Shown: positions 1 to 8,814, counted from the first letter of the stretch. The stretch: DNA of 64,000 nt from an uncultured Brevibacillus sp. (GCA_946402065.1 CAMIVR010000001.1:32708-96707); one strand, 5' to 3'. Notes: generated from the letters alone by a model not told the origin. Program-made: numbers and translations.

Positions 1-127
1 CCATAATATCGGCGACCGCGACCGAGTGATAGCCACTTTCCTTAAACAGAATTCTCCCTGCCTGAATGATTTTTTCACGCGTTTGCAGGCTTCTTCGCTG
101 CGCTCGGTTCATTTTTTCGCCATTCAT
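1..127 (-). CDS. TetR-family regulator, N-terminal part (cut by window edge)
   Basis: The reverse strand from 127 reads MNGEKMNRAQRRSLQTREKI, then IIQAGRILFKESGYHSVAVADIM, and runs off the window. This is the first half of a TetR-type helix-turn-helix: a basic N-terminus, then TR-x-K-I-x-x-A-x-x-L-F-x-x-x-G-Y at residues 16-34. ATG at 127 is preceded by an AGAGGA ribosome site at good distance; the in-frame ATG at 133 sits too close to it. It is divergent from the aromatic-sensor regulator at 320, so the two may share a promoter region. The ligand cannot be told because the C-terminal domain lies outside the window. Confidence 0.75.
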   Translation of the reverse strand, partial: MNGEKMNRAQRRSLQTREKIIQAGRILFKESGYHSVAVADIM

Positions 128-319
128 GCTCATTCCTCTTTTCTGACCTTGTCGTCGAAACTGATAATGAAGTACAATAATATCATATTTACAGATTATT
201 GCAAACTTTATCACCCCCTTCCGTTCAGACAACACAAGCAATGTACCCGCCCGCAATATGCAGAATATTGGAATTTACATGAATTGTTTTTCCCATTACG
301 AAAACAAGTGAGGACGCCT

Positions 320-2254
320 ATGGTAAACAAAGCAAGTGAGCTGACTCTTCAGGATCTCTTTAGACGTAATGAAGAGCAGAACTCCGACTTTTTAAGAGAT
401 TACCGCATGATCATCTCCAGTGCGGATGCCTGGGGCGTGCTGACCCGCGACCTGATCATGGCGCTCGGGATCGAGCGGGCCAAGCGTTTCCTGCTTCGCT
501 ACGGCAGGCATTTCGGTATTCATGAGGCACGGCTGCTGAAGGATGCTTTTCCCTGGAAGGATCAATTGGAGTGGGTCATTGCCGGATCGCGGATGCACGA
601 TATTTCCGGGCGGGTTTCTTCCGTTCCGATCAGACTGGATATCGATACAGAGACATGTCATTTTGACGTGGAAGGCTATTGGTACAACTCCTATGAAGCC
701 AAGCAATATCTGCATCACTTCCCGCATCATCACGAGCCCGTCTGTTATTTTCTCGTCGGCTATGCAGGGGGATATTGCAGCGAAGCGCTGGGCAAACGAG
801 TGATTTTCAAGGAAATGGAGTGTGTTGCAAAAGGCGATCCCTATTGCCGTTATGCCGGAAAAACCGTGGAATTGTGGGGAGACGAAATCAGCGAGGAGCT
901 GATCGACTACGAGGCGGAAGATATCGGCAACGAGCTGGACAGGGCCTACAAGCGGATCGAACGGCAACGCGAGCATCTGAAGCTGTCGGCCGAGCTCAAT
1001 CAGGAGCTGACACAAATTGTCCTTCAGGGAAAAGGCTTGCATACAATCGTCGAGTCATTGGGCAATCATCTGCAATGCAGGGTGATTATCGAGAACCAGT
1101 ATTTCGAGCCGATCGCCCATCATGGCGATGTCGCAGGCTTCGAGCTGGGGCACGTGCTTGCCCAACTGCGTCGCATCGCTCCCCACACTTATGCCCAAAT
1201 CGCAGAAAAACTGGACGAGCGACAAACCCAGCAGCTTGATATTCTCACACCTGACGAACTAGTCCACTATCGCCTGATCACCCCGATCATCTTTCACAAC
1301 AGCATCAACGGTTATGTCTCCATCATCAAGAGCGACAACAATTTTCGCGAGCTGGATTCGATATTCCTGGAGCGTGCGGCCAACGTTTGCGCTTTCCAAA
1401 TGCTTACGGAACGCACCGCCATTGAGACGGAGCAACGCTTGAAAGGCGACTTGCTGGATGAGATTCTCACAAAGCCAGCTCTGGACTCCTATGCTGCCCA
1501 CAGGCTCTCCTACCTTGGCTATCAGATGGAGCAGCCCGCTTATGTCTTTTTGTTCCAGTTCGACTTTTCCAAGCAGCATACCGTTGCCGGAAGCGAAGAG
1601 AAACTCAGAGCGGACGCGAAGGAGCAGATCACGAAAAGCCTGATCAGACAAATGGAGGCAGCGGGCTTCAAACCATTGATTTCGATTCGTTATGACCGGA
1701 TCCATACCGTCATCCCCCAGGAGTTCCTGGAAAAAATAAAAACCGATCCAAAGCGCTTCGGCGAGTCGCTCCTTGCTCAACTGCGCGGAGAATCTGCTTC
1801 TATAGCGGTTGTGCTCGGCATCAGTTCCAAATGTGAACAGGCGGACAGCCTCCATGCAGGATACAAGGCGACAGTAAAAGCGATCGAAATCTGCAAGCTC
1901 AAAGGGAACCGGACACAGGTCATACTGGCGGGCGAACTGGGGCATCTGGCGATTCTGCTCGATGCTCGTGCCCCTGAAGAGCTGGAGGCGTACGCGATGA
2001 AGCTGCTGGGTACCCTTATCGCATACGACAAACAGTACTCATCGGAATATGTCAAGACACTCCACTATTACTTTGAAAATGAGTGCAACTTGCACAAAAC
2101 CGCCCGGGCGATGAATGTTTCGATCAGCGGCATGCGTTACCGCTTTGCCCGGATTAAGGACCTCACCGATCTGGACTTCAACAGCTCCAGCGTGCGGTTT
2201 GAGATCCAGATGGCGCTGGAAATCCTGTTTGTTTTGGGAAAAGTCGCCTGGTAA
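320..2254 (+). CDS. XylR_N/V4R sensor fused to PucR-type C-terminal regulator
   Basis: 644 aa. Residues about 8-105 look like the XylR/DmpR aromatic-binding domain. Residues 115-185 look like a V4R domain, with Cys153, Cys168 and Cys176 as possible zinc ligands (GGYCSE, MECVAKGDPYCRY). A coiled linker at about 195-225 leads to a GAF/CdaR-like middle and a PucR-type C-terminal helix-turn-helix at about 585-644 (LHKTARAMNVSISGMRYRF). The sigma54 AAA+ domain of XylR is absent, so it should act without sigma54. ATG at 320 follows GTGAGGA; the frame is open upstream to 26 but has no ribosome site there. It converges on the aromatic catabolic island at 2.3-14.5 kb and probably senses that island's substrate (inference). 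Confidence 0.85.
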   Translation: MVNKASELTLQDLFRRNEEQNSDFLRDYRMIISSADAWGVLTRDLIMALGIERAKRFLLRYGRHFGIHEARLLKDAFPWKDQLEWVIAGSRMHDISGRVSSVPIRLDIDTETCHFDVEGYWYNSYEAKQYLHHFPHHHEPVCYFLVGYAGGYCSEALGKRVIFKEMECVAKGDPYCRYAGKTVELWGDEISEELIDYEAEDIGNELDRAYKRIERQREHLKLSAELNQELTQIVLQGKGLHTIVESLGNHLQCRVIIENQYFEPIAHHGDVAGFELGHVLAQLRRIAPHTYAQIAEKLDERQTQQLDILTPDELVHYRLITPIIFHNSINGYVSIIKSDNNFRELDSIFLERAANVCAFQMLTERTAIETEQRLKGDLLDEILTKPALDSYAAHRLSYLGYQMEQPAYVFLFQFDFSKQHTVAGSEEKLRADAKEQITKSLIRQMEAAGFKPLISIRYDRIHTVIPQEFLEKIKTDPKRFGESLLAQLRGESASIAVVLGISSKCEQADSLHAGYKATVKAIEICKLKGNRTQVILAGELGHLAILLDARAPEELEAYAMKLLGTLIAYDKQYSSEYVKTLHYYFENECNLHKTARAMNVSISGMRYRFARIKDLTDLDFNSSSVRFEIQMALEILFVLGKVAW

Positions 2255-2285
2255 CCCGTCTGTCTGACGGCTGCGAAAACACAAC

Positions 2286-2321
2286 AAAAAGGCCGCTCCT
2301 CGCACGGTTTCAGGAGCGGCC
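2286..2321 (-). terminator. Rho-independent terminator of the catabolic operon
   Basis: Perfect 10-bp stem, GGCCGCTCCT (2291-2300) with AGGAGCGGCC (2312-2321), loop of 11. On the minus strand it is followed by five T (2286-2290). On the plus strand no T-run follows, so it mainly ends the minus-strand operon that comes down through riboflavin kinase. Confidence 0.85.
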
Positions 2322-2343
2322 CAAAAAACATTTCGTTCAATTG

Positions 2344-2622
2344 TCAGGAGACGCATCGATCGCTGAGCCGGGTGTTCACAAATTCATTCAATAGTGGAAC
2401 CAGGCCTCCCTGACCGAAATGGAGAAACTTTTTGTCCGCCCGCTGGACGCCTCTGGCGGCGGCAAATCGCAAAAAAGCGACAAGGGTTTGCCTGCGCAGG
2501 ATGACGTTCGTTATGCCGCGTTCAAACAACCAGCGGTCGATGGTATTGTAAACCCCGCGGTTTAAGCCAAATACCTCCTGACACCATTCTGCGAACGCCA
2601 AATCAGGCAGGCAAACCAGCAT
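2344..2622 (-). CDS. Hypothetical protein, last gene of operon
   Basis: 92 aa from ATG at 2622, two bases after the riboflavin kinase stop codon. I do not recognise the family. The protein is compact, with a Trp/Leu-rich first half and a basic, Arg/Phe-rich middle (ITNVILRRQTLVAFLRFAAA). It has no signal peptide and no clear metal motif. Its place right behind the kinase and just ahead of a strong terminator favours a real gene. The ribosome site is weak (GGGGAAG about 10 bases upstream), so it is probably translated by coupling to the kinase gene. The frame is open further upstream to 2673, which would overlap the kinase by 50 bases; I judge that extension unlikely. Confidence 0.5.
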   Translation of the reverse strand: MLVCLPDLAFAEWCQEVFGLNRGVYNTIDRWLFERGITNVILRRQTLVAFLRFAAARGVQRADKKFLHFGQGGLVPLLNEFVNTRLSDRCVS

Positions 2623-2623
2623 T

Positions 2624-3037
2624 TCATCCGTACTTCCCCATTCGGGAGAACTGTTGTTTGACAAACGCCTCATCCTCCTTCAACCGATCAATCAGGGACT
2701 CGACAGACGAAAATTTTATTTCCTCCCGAACCTTGAACCACACCTGCACGTTCAATTGCTCACCGTAAATATCCGCAGAAAAATCAAACAGGTGCACTTC
2801 TGCGATCGGCTTGGGACACAGGTTAAACGTCGGTCTGATGCCGACGTTCATCATCGCACAAAAGCGCTGTTGACCAAGCTCAACCGTCACGCCGTAAACC
2901 CCGGTGTCCAACCACTCTGCACAGCAGTCGAGATTGGCAGTAGGAAAGCCGATCGTCCTGCCCTTCTGTTGCCCCGTTATTACCGTGCCCGCAAAACAAA
3001 GCTGATCTTGTTCTTGCTCCATAGCGTGAGCGCCCAA
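2624..3037 (-). CDS. Stand-alone riboflavin kinase (flavokinase)
   Basis: 137 aa. The flavokinase signature GTVITGQQKGRTIGFPTANL is at about residues 17-36, followed by GVYGV and a beta-barrel pattern ending in an RLKEDEAFVKQQF helix. This is the C-terminal kinase domain of bacterial RibF without its FAD synthetase half, so it should make FMN from riboflavin and ATP in the cytoplasm. The start is probably TTG at 3037, behind GGGAGGGAG; an ATG at 3022 lies too far from that site. It lies in the catabolic operon below a luciferase-like monooxygenase that needs FMN, which suggests a dedicated FMN supply. Confidence 0.85.
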   Translation of the reverse strand: MGAHAMEQEQDQLCFAGTVITGQQKGRTIGFPTANLDCCAEWLDTGVYGVTVELGQQRFCAMMNVGIRPTFNLCPKPIAEVHLFDFSADIYGEQLNVQVWFKVREEIKFSSVESLIDRLKEDEAFVKQQFSRMGKYG

Positions 3038-3055
3038 TCGTCTCCCTCCCTTTTG

Positions 3056-4468
3056 TCAATGATACGCTGTGTTTTGGGCCAACGCCGCAACCCAGCCCTG
3101 CGATTGCTCATACAGCTCACCCACACAAAACAGCTGTTGCTCATCGAACGGCTTGCCGATCAACTGCATTCCGACGGGTAAACGATCTTGCGTAAAGCCG
3201 CACGGCAGCGCAAGGGCAGGGAAGCCGAGCATGCTGACCAGCGGAGCTTTGGCCAATCTGAACATGTTGTTGATCGCCTCCTCCGGCGTAACGCTGCCGA
3301 TGTCAAAGGGCGGATTGTGATTCATCGGAGAGACGAGCAGGTCCACCTGCCCGGCTGCCATCTGCCCAAGCGTCTGCCGGATGAATGCTTTGCGAATTCG
3401 CTGGGCGTTCAAGTAATCTGCAGCGGAAACGTTCTTGCCGAATTGCAAGCGGAATTTCACGTCATCGCTGTACAGGTCGGCGCGTTTGTCCAGCATCGGC
3501 TGATGAAAGGTGTACCCTTCCGCCTGGGCAATCGCCTTCTGCGCCCACAACGCGTCAGCAATACCCGGCAAGACCAGCTCGACGACCTCCGCCCCTAGCG
3601 CTTGCAGCTGATTCAACGCCTGGTTGACCAGTTGTTCAATCTCGGAGTCTACCCCTTCAAAGAAGTATTCCCGACACACCCCGATCCGGCACCCTTTCAG
3701 GCTGTCGATCCGCGCGTGTGGATCAATCGGTCTAGCGCCAGCAACAGACGAATCATCTCTGCGATCCTTGCCCTCGATTACCTTGAGCAAAATGGCTGCG
3801 TCGTTGACCGTTCGCGTCATCGGCCCGATATGATCGAGCGACCAGCTGAACGGGAGGCAACCGTGCCGGCTTACCCGCCCATACGTCGGCTTCATCCCGA
3901 CAGTTCCGCACAAAGCGGACGGCAGGCGGATCGAGCCAGCCGTATCTGTCCCCAACGCGCCATAGCAGAACCCGGCTGCCAGCGCGACTGCCGAGCCTCC
4001 GCTGGAGCCACCGGGGATCTTGGCGAGATTCCACGGGTTGCGTGCCGAGCCATAGAAGGGATTTTCCGTCGTGGCTCCCATCGCAAACTCGTGCAGATTG
4101 GTTTTGCCGATCACGATTGCCCCCGCCTCCCGCAATTTAGAGATGACAGTCGCATCCTCATCCGGAACCCACTCCGCAAACAGCTTCGAGCCGGCAGTCG
4201 TTCTGACTCCCCTCGTCTGGATAATGTCTTTGACCGCGATCGGGACACCGTGCAACGGCCCTTTAGTCGTCCCTGACATGACGTCCTTTTCTCGCTCGAC
4301 CGCTTCTTGCATTGCCGCCTCTTCCATCACCGTAATGAAAGACGACAGCTTGCTGTCCCATCGCCTGATCCGGGCCAGCAGCATTTGTGTCACTTCAACC
4401 GGAGAAACCTGCTTGTTGACAATGGCTTGCTGAACGGAAGCAATCGTTTCAAATGGCCAATGCTTCAT
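3056..4468 (-). CDS. Amidase-signature family amidase
   Basis: 470 aa, the usual length for the family. The GatA-type catalytic triad is visible: Lys80 (IAVKDI), cis-Ser155 in GGSSGGS, and nucleophile Ser179 in GTDTAGSIR. It should hydrolyse a carboxamide in the cytoplasm. It is not the tRNA amidotransferase, because no gatC or gatB is nearby. ATG at 4468 is chosen because GAGAGGTG lies about 10 bases ahead and the sequence then fits the family N-terminus; the frame is open to 4501. It overlaps the end of a 41-codon ORF (4449-4574) and shares the operon with a TRAP transporter, so its substrate is probably the imported compound or a product of it. Confidence 0.93.
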   Translation of the reverse strand: MKHWPFETIASVQQAIVNKQVSPVEVTQMLLARIRRWDSKLSSFITVMEEAAMQEAVEREKDVMSGTTKGPLHGVPIAVKDIIQTRGVRTTAGSKLFAEWVPDEDATVISKLREAGAIVIGKTNLHEFAMGATTENPFYGSARNPWNLAKIPGGSSGGSAVALAAGFCYGALGTDTAGSIRLPSALCGTVGMKPTYGRVSRHGCLPFSWSLDHIGPMTRTVNDAAILLKVIEGKDRRDDSSVAGARPIDPHARIDSLKGCRIGVCREYFFEGVDSEIEQLVNQALNQLQALGAEVVELVLPGIADALWAQKAIAQAEGYTFHQPMLDKRADLYSDDVKFRLQFGKNVSAADYLNAQRIRKAFIRQTLGQMAAGQVDLLVSPMNHNPPFDIGSVTPEEAINNMFRLAKAPLVSMLGFPALALPCGFTQDRLPVGMQLIGKPFDEQQLFCVGELYEQSQGWVAALAQNTAYH

Positions 4469-4574
4469 CGTCAGACACCTCTCCCGACAGCGAGAACACA
4501 AGGCACGGTTCGCGCCACAGCTCTACGTTCTCCTCCGTTTCAAGCAATTTACGAATGTATTCATCAAGATTCAT
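4449..4574 (-). CDS. 41-aa micro-ORF overlapping the amidase start
   Basis: Reads MNLDEYIRKLLETEENVELW, then REPCLVFSLSGEVSDDEALAI and TGA. It has an excellent ribosome site, AGGAGGAT, about 6 bases before ATG at 4574; that site overlaps the TAG stop of the TRAP large permease. Its last 20 bases overlap the amidase start at 4468 in another frame. The peptide is acidic and probably helical at its N-terminus. It could be a small amidase partner (some amidases use GatC/AtzG-like small subunits, but I see no clear likeness) or a leader that couples translation into the amidase. Nothing else is recognised. Confidence 0.5.
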   Translation of the reverse strand: MNLDEYIRKLLETEENVELWREPCLVFSLSGEVSDDEALAI

Positions 4575-4586
4575 CGCCCGATCCTC

Positions 4587-5876
4587 CTACGTTAAAAATA
4601 GAACCACTTGCGGGAATAGCGTCAGGATTATGAGGCAAATACAGTAGGCGACCATAAAGTATCCGGCTCCTCTAAAGATGGTCGTAACCGGAGTCTCGGG
4701 ACTCAAGCCCTTGATCACAAACACATTGACCCCGACAGGCGGCGTAATCGCCCCCATGCTCGTCACAATGCAGAAGATCACCGCTACCCAGATCGGATCA
4801 TAACCAAGCGATACGACCGTCGGGAAAAAGAGCGGCACGGAAATCATCAGGAAACCGAGCGCATCCATCAAGGCCCCGCCAATCACGTAGACGAGCAGGA
4901 TCGCCAACAGGATGATGCTGGAATGGACAGGCAGCGAAGTGGCCCATTCCGCCACCTCAAACGGGAGTCTTGTCAACGTGAGGAATCTGCCAAACACCAT
5001 CGCGCCAACAACCATCATGATGATCATGGATGACGAGCGAAGGGTGCTGAGGACAGCCGTTTTCATCTTTTCCAGGGTGAGCTTGCGCATGGACAAGGCG
5101 ATCAGAAAGGCGCCCGCGGTCCCCATCCCGCCTGATTCTGTAGGCGTGAACCAGCCAAGGAATAATCCCCCTACCACAAAGGCGAACAAAATGATCACCG
5201 GAATGACCCCAAGCAGTGCAGTGAGTTTTTCCTTCATGCTCGATTTCGGACCAGCCGGACCGAGCTCTGGATTCCGATAGCACAAAAACATGACCGTAGC
5301 CAAAAACAGCACCATCAGCAGAATCCCCGGGATAAAGCTGGCAACGAACAAATCCTTGATCGACAGCTGTGTTTGCAAAGCAAGCACCAACAAGACAGTG
5401 CTCGGCGGAATAATAATCCCCAGCGTACCTCCGCTGGCGACACTGCCCGTACTGAGTGCGCTGTCGTATTTGTATTTCTTCATTTCCGGAAGCGCAATCG
5501 TCCCCATCGTGGCTGCAGTCGCGGAATTGGATCCGCAGATGGAAGCAAAACCGGCGCTGGCCAGAATGACCGTGGACAGCATCCCGCCTTTGAATTGCCC
5601 CACCCACCGATAGGCCGCGGCAAATACCTTCTCGGTGATCCCCGCCCGGAACACGATTTCACCCATCAGAATATAGAGCGGGATGACGCTTAGCGAGTAA
5701 CTGGAAAACTGGTCCCAAAAGTCTGCGCTGATCACATTAAAAGCGGCGCCTGGTGTCGCCACGGCCATGATTCCGAGAAAGCCTACCACGAACATCGCAA
5801 AACTGATCGGCATCCGCAGCATCATCACTACAAAAAGCACGACCAGGCCAAGCACGGCAATCGCTGTCGGGCTCAT
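4587..5876 (-). CDS. TRAP transporter large permease (DctM type)
   Basis: 429 aa, about twelve hydrophobic segments, typical DctM length. Family features include the loop ASAGFASICGSNSATAATMG at about residues 106-125 and conserved GGTLGIIIPPS at about 149-159. This subunit is the Na+-coupled channel of a tripartite periplasmic-binding-protein-type importer for carboxylate-like substrates. ATG at 5876 overlaps the stop of the small permease (ATGA), and GGGAGGG lies before it; the frame is open further to 5918. It works with the small permease (5873-6442) and the receptor (6482-7567) and feeds the amidase and ring-cleavage genes around it. Confidence 0.95.
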   Translation of the reverse strand: MSPTAIAVLGLVVLFVVMMLRMPISFAMFVVGFLGIMAVATPGAAFNVISADFWDQFSSYSLSVIPLYILMGEIVFRAGITEKVFAAAYRWVGQFKGGMLSTVILASAGFASICGSNSATAATMGTIALPEMKKYKYDSALSTGSVASGGTLGIIIPPSTVLLVLALQTQLSIKDLFVASFIPGILLMVLFLATVMFLCYRNPELGPAGPKSSMKEKLTALLGVIPVIILFAFVVGGLFLGWFTPTESGGMGTAGAFLIALSMRKLTLEKMKTAVLSTLRSSSMIIMMVVGAMVFGRFLTLTRLPFEVAEWATSLPVHSSIILLAILLVYVIGGALMDALGFLMISVPLFFPTVVSLGYDPIWVAVIFCIVTSMGAITPPVGVNVFVIKGLSPETPVTTIFRGAGYFMVAYCICLIILTLFPQVVLFLT

Positions 5877-6442
5877 CGCGTTTCCCTCCCCAGTACGTTT
5901 TTCAGGAGATCGGTACACAAGGCCAGCGTCAACCCGAGAAAACCGGCCGCAACGACAAACATGATCGGGTGATAAGGAATGAGCAGCGTCTCGGACAATT
6001 TGCCGCTCTTCATCGTTTTCATCGCATATTCAACCAGCAGCCAGGTGACCGTGGCAAAAAAGAGAATGCCGACGAGATCGACAAAAACCTGAAGCCAACG
6101 TCTCACAGTGGCATTCAGCCGCTCCACAACCATGTCGATCTCTACGTGTCCCTTGTGAATCTGGGTATAGCCGAGTGAAAAAGCCGTGACGATGGCACCG
6201 AGCCAGCCCACGATTTCATATGTTCCCTGGATCGGAGTTCCTGCTGCACGCAGCAATGTGTTGGCGACGATTAGCAGAATGATGATCATCAGGCATCCTC
6301 CGGCAGCCCAGGCGAGGATTTGATTAAAGCGTTCATTCAGCTTCTCAATCCGTGCCAGCACATCGTTCTTAGCAGTCTGTGCCTCCTTTTTTTCTGCCGT
6401 GATCGGCAAATGAGCTAGTTCCACGTTGCTTCCTTTGTCCAC
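5873..6442 (-). CDS. TRAP transporter small permease (DctQ type)
   Basis: 189 aa with a roughly 40-residue cytoplasmic N-terminal part and four predicted membrane segments (about 49-70, 87-108, 126-150, 165-185), the DctQ pattern. The pair G-x-P-x-Q-G-x-Y-E-I-V-G-W-L-G at about 67-84 is typical of the family. The start is GTG at 6442 with GGGAGGTG ahead of it. It ends with a 4-base overlap into the large permease, so the two are co-translated. The subunit scaffolds the large permease in the membrane. Confidence 0.92.
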   Translation of the reverse strand: MDKGSNVELAHLPITAEKKEAQTAKNDVLARIEKLNERFNQILAWAAGGCLMIIILLIVANTLLRAAGTPIQGTYEIVGWLGAIVTAFSLGYTQIHKGHVEIDMVVERLNATVRRWLQVFVDLVGILFFATVTWLLVEYAMKTMKSGKLSETLLIPYHPIMFVVAAGFLGLTLALCTDLLKNVLGRETR

Positions 6443-6481
6443 CGCTGCACCTCCCGAGTATGCTCAACCATTGTCATGTAG

Positions 6482-7567
6482 CTATTGGCTGCTATATTTC
6501 TTGATCAGCTCATGCAGCTTGTCATTAAATGCTTCCGCTGGCAATCCCTTGGCCTTGTAATCCTGCACCAGCTTTTTTTGCATCGCTTCATACTTCTTGT
6601 CCAGCTCTGCTTTATCCGCGTCGGCGAGCGGGACGATCTCCAGTTGGTGCTTATCCTTCGACCATTGGATTGAATCCTTCACGATGCCATCGAGGTACTC
6701 GCCGGTAAAGACAGGCATTTCCGGTGCAAGCTCATCAACCAGCTTCTGGACGTCAGGAGGCAAGGACTCCCATTTCTGTTTATTCATAACCGCCACGAAT
6801 GTCGTGATGGACAGCGGGTAATCGGTTACGTATTTGACCATTTCAGCGAACTTGAGGTCTTTCAGTACCTCGCGCGAAGAGACATAGCCTTCGATCACGC
6901 CCGTCTGCAGCGCTTCGACCGCTTCCGACTGCGACATTCCCACTGGTGTGGCGCCAAGTTCGGCGACCACCGGAGAGTTAGCCCCTGGAATGCGCAAGCG
7001 CTGACCCTTCAACTCTGCCAGTGAACTGGCCCGCTTTTTGCTCTGGATATAGGACGGCTCAGTGGCAAATGCCGTGATAATCTTGAAATCCTTCAGCGCA
7101 TCTGGCGGAAATTCTTGCAACAGGTCATAGACGACCTGGCTTGCCACCTTGGCGTTGGGGTAACCGGACGGCAGATCAGAAATGGAATAAAGCTCAAATA
7201 CCCCCGGTTCATAGGAGGTTGCCGACAAGCCGATATCAGCGACCTTGTTGGCAACGCCGTCATACATGTTCTTCGCAGTCAGCAGCGTCCCGCCCGGAAA
7301 CAGCTTTACCTTGACCTTGCCGTTCGAGCGTTTCTCCAGCTCGTCCGCCCACTTCTGCATTTGTACCGCCGGAAACGTATTGGCCGGTGCAAAAAAGGCA
7401 TACGTCAGCTCAATCGTTTCACCACTGGCCGAAGCACTCCCTGCCGGTTGGGCTGACGCTGCTCCGCCAGGCTGATTGGCGCTGCCCTCCTGAACCGTTG
7501 TTTGCCCGCCGCATGCCGCAAGCACTGCCACCATCATGCACAACAAAACAATCCACCATTTTCTCAT
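6482..7567 (-). CDS. TRAP substrate-binding lipoprotein (DctP type)
   Basis: 361 aa. The N-terminus MRKWWIVLLCMMVAVLAAC is a lipoprotein signal with lipobox LAAC, Cys19 as the lipid anchor, followed by a Gly/Ser/Ala-rich tether. The mature part shows DctP features: an ADELEKRSNGKVKVKLFPGG segment and the Arg-containing segment GQRLRIPGANSP, which normally holds the substrate carboxylate. So the cargo is likely a carboxylic acid. ATG at 7567 follows GGGGGTCG; an earlier in-frame TTG-type start at 7588 would spoil the signal peptide. It is the first gene of the three-gene TRAP set. Confidence 0.94.
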   Translation of the reverse strand: MRKWWIVLLCMMVAVLAACGGQTTVQEGSANQPGGAASAQPAGSASASGETIELTYAFFAPANTFPAVQMQKWADELEKRSNGKVKVKLFPGGTLLTAKNMYDGVANKVADIGLSATSYEPGVFELYSISDLPSGYPNAKVASQVVYDLLQEFPPDALKDFKIITAFATEPSYIQSKKRASSLAELKGQRLRIPGANSPVVAELGATPVGMSQSEAVEALQTGVIEGYVSSREVLKDLKFAEMVKYVTDYPLSITTFVAVMNKQKWESLPPDVQKLVDELAPEMPVFTGEYLDGIVKDSIQWSKDKHQLEIVPLADADKAELDKKYEAMQKKLVQDYKAKGLPAEAFNDKLHELIKKYSSQ

Positions 7568-7689
7568 CGCGACGACCCCCTGTGTCATAAAGCAGCCAAG
7601 ACATCGCTGATCGCAAGGCGATATGCAATCACCAAGCCCAACCTGCGACGTCTTCGCTCCTATTTTTTGTCCTTATCCAAATCGGTTTT

Positions 7690-8772
7690 TTAGCTGTTCA
7701 CCAGGTTCACCTGGTTGCTTTGAAAATGCGGCATGACTTCCTGGCTGAACAATTCCTGCGTGCGGATCGTCTTCCAATGCTCCATGCCGCCGTACGTACA
7801 AAGCATGCTGATCTCTGCCAAATCAGGGCACTGCTCGATACAAGCCGCCACTTTTTGCTTCACCTGCTCAGGTGTGCCTACCCACACCCACTCTTCCTCC
7901 ACGAGCTGTTCATATGGAATGGTCACCAGGGACTCAAGCGCACCGGAAGCGTAAAACGCAAAATCCTTGGCGAGCATTTCTTCGCGGGACGGCATGTCTT
8001 TGGTTGGCGACACGTTTCCAGCCATGAACTGCTTGATGTACGGCTCTGCCTCTTCGTACGCTTTTTGAGCATCCGTATCGAGATACAGCGCCTGCACAAA
8101 GACGATGTTCGGCTTGTGTCCGTATTGCTTGCACGTATTGCGGTAAATCTCCAGCTGGTGCTGTACTTTGCTGAGCGGCAGCATCGGGGTAATCAGCACG
8201 CCCCAGCCCTTTTGGCCAGCCAGTTCATAGTTGTGGTTGCTGGCACCGCCGGTATAGATTTTGGGGTGCGGCAACGTGATCGGCTTTGGCACGATGCGGA
8301 CATTGTCTACGTTGAAGTACTGGCCGTGGTAAGAAAACGTATCGTTCGCCCACGCCCGTTCGAGAATTTCCAGCGACTCCATGAAGCGCCCGCGGCTTTC
8401 TTCCAGTGGAATGCTCGCTTTCGGAAACACCCAGGAGTGTCCGCGCCCAAATGCGATTTCCATACGTCCATTGGTCAAAATATCGGCTGCCGCCAATTGT
8501 CCGGCAAACACCATCGGGTTGTGCAGCGGCAAAACATGCGAGCAGGTGCGGAAACGGATGTTGCGCGTGCGTTGCGCCGCAGCGGCGTACAGCGCCATCG
8601 GATTCGTCGAGATGGAGAACTCTTCAAACCAGTGATGCTCCAGGGTCGAGAATGAGTGAAAGCCTGCCTTGTCAGCGTGCTCGATTTGCTCAAGCACTTC
8701 GCGATACACTTGAGCGTGCGGCTTCGCGTGTTGCGGCGGATTTTGCATTTCCACGTAGATACCAAATTTCAT
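7690..8772 (-). CDS. LLM-class (luciferase-like) flavin monooxygenase
   Basis: 360 aa, a TIM-barrel bacterial-luciferase family protein. Typical features are MKFGIYVEMQNPP at the start, LEHHWFEEFSISTNPMAL at about 44-61, LPLHNPMVFAGQLA, and DILTNGRMEIAFGRGH at about 96-111. Such enzymes use reduced FMN and O2 to oxygenate small organic substrates. No flavin reductase is recognised next to it, but a riboflavin kinase is in the same operon. GGAGGACATAAAC precedes ATG at 8772. It is followed by a 120-base gap before the TRAP receptor, in which I see no clear terminator. Confidence 0.92.
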   Translation of the reverse strand: MKFGIYVEMQNPPQHAKPHAQVYREVLEQIEHADKAGFHSFSTLEHHWFEEFSISTNPMALYAAAAQRTRNIRFRTCSHVLPLHNPMVFAGQLAAADILTNGRMEIAFGRGHSWVFPKASIPLEESRGRFMESLEILERAWANDTFSYHGQYFNVDNVRIVPKPITLPHPKIYTGGASNHNYELAGQKGWGVLITPMLPLSKVQHQLEIYRNTCKQYGHKPNIVFVQALYLDTDAQKAYEEAEPYIKQFMAGNVSPTKDMPSREEMLAKDFAFYASGALESLVTIPYEQLVEEEWVWVGTPEQVKQKVAACIEQCPDLAEISMLCTYGGMEHWKTIRTQELFSQEVMPHFQSNQVNLVNS

Positions 8773-8814
8773 GTTTATGTCCTCCTCGTAATCGGATTGG
8801 AATAGGGGGGAATC

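Noticed and set aside
26..319. N-terminal extension of the XylR/V4R regulator
   Set aside because: The first 98 codons overlap the TetR-type gene start and lack a ribosome site; ATG at 320 has one.
7720..8655. 311-aa plus-strand frame
   Set aside because: It is antisense to the luciferase-like monooxygenase and shows no family features.
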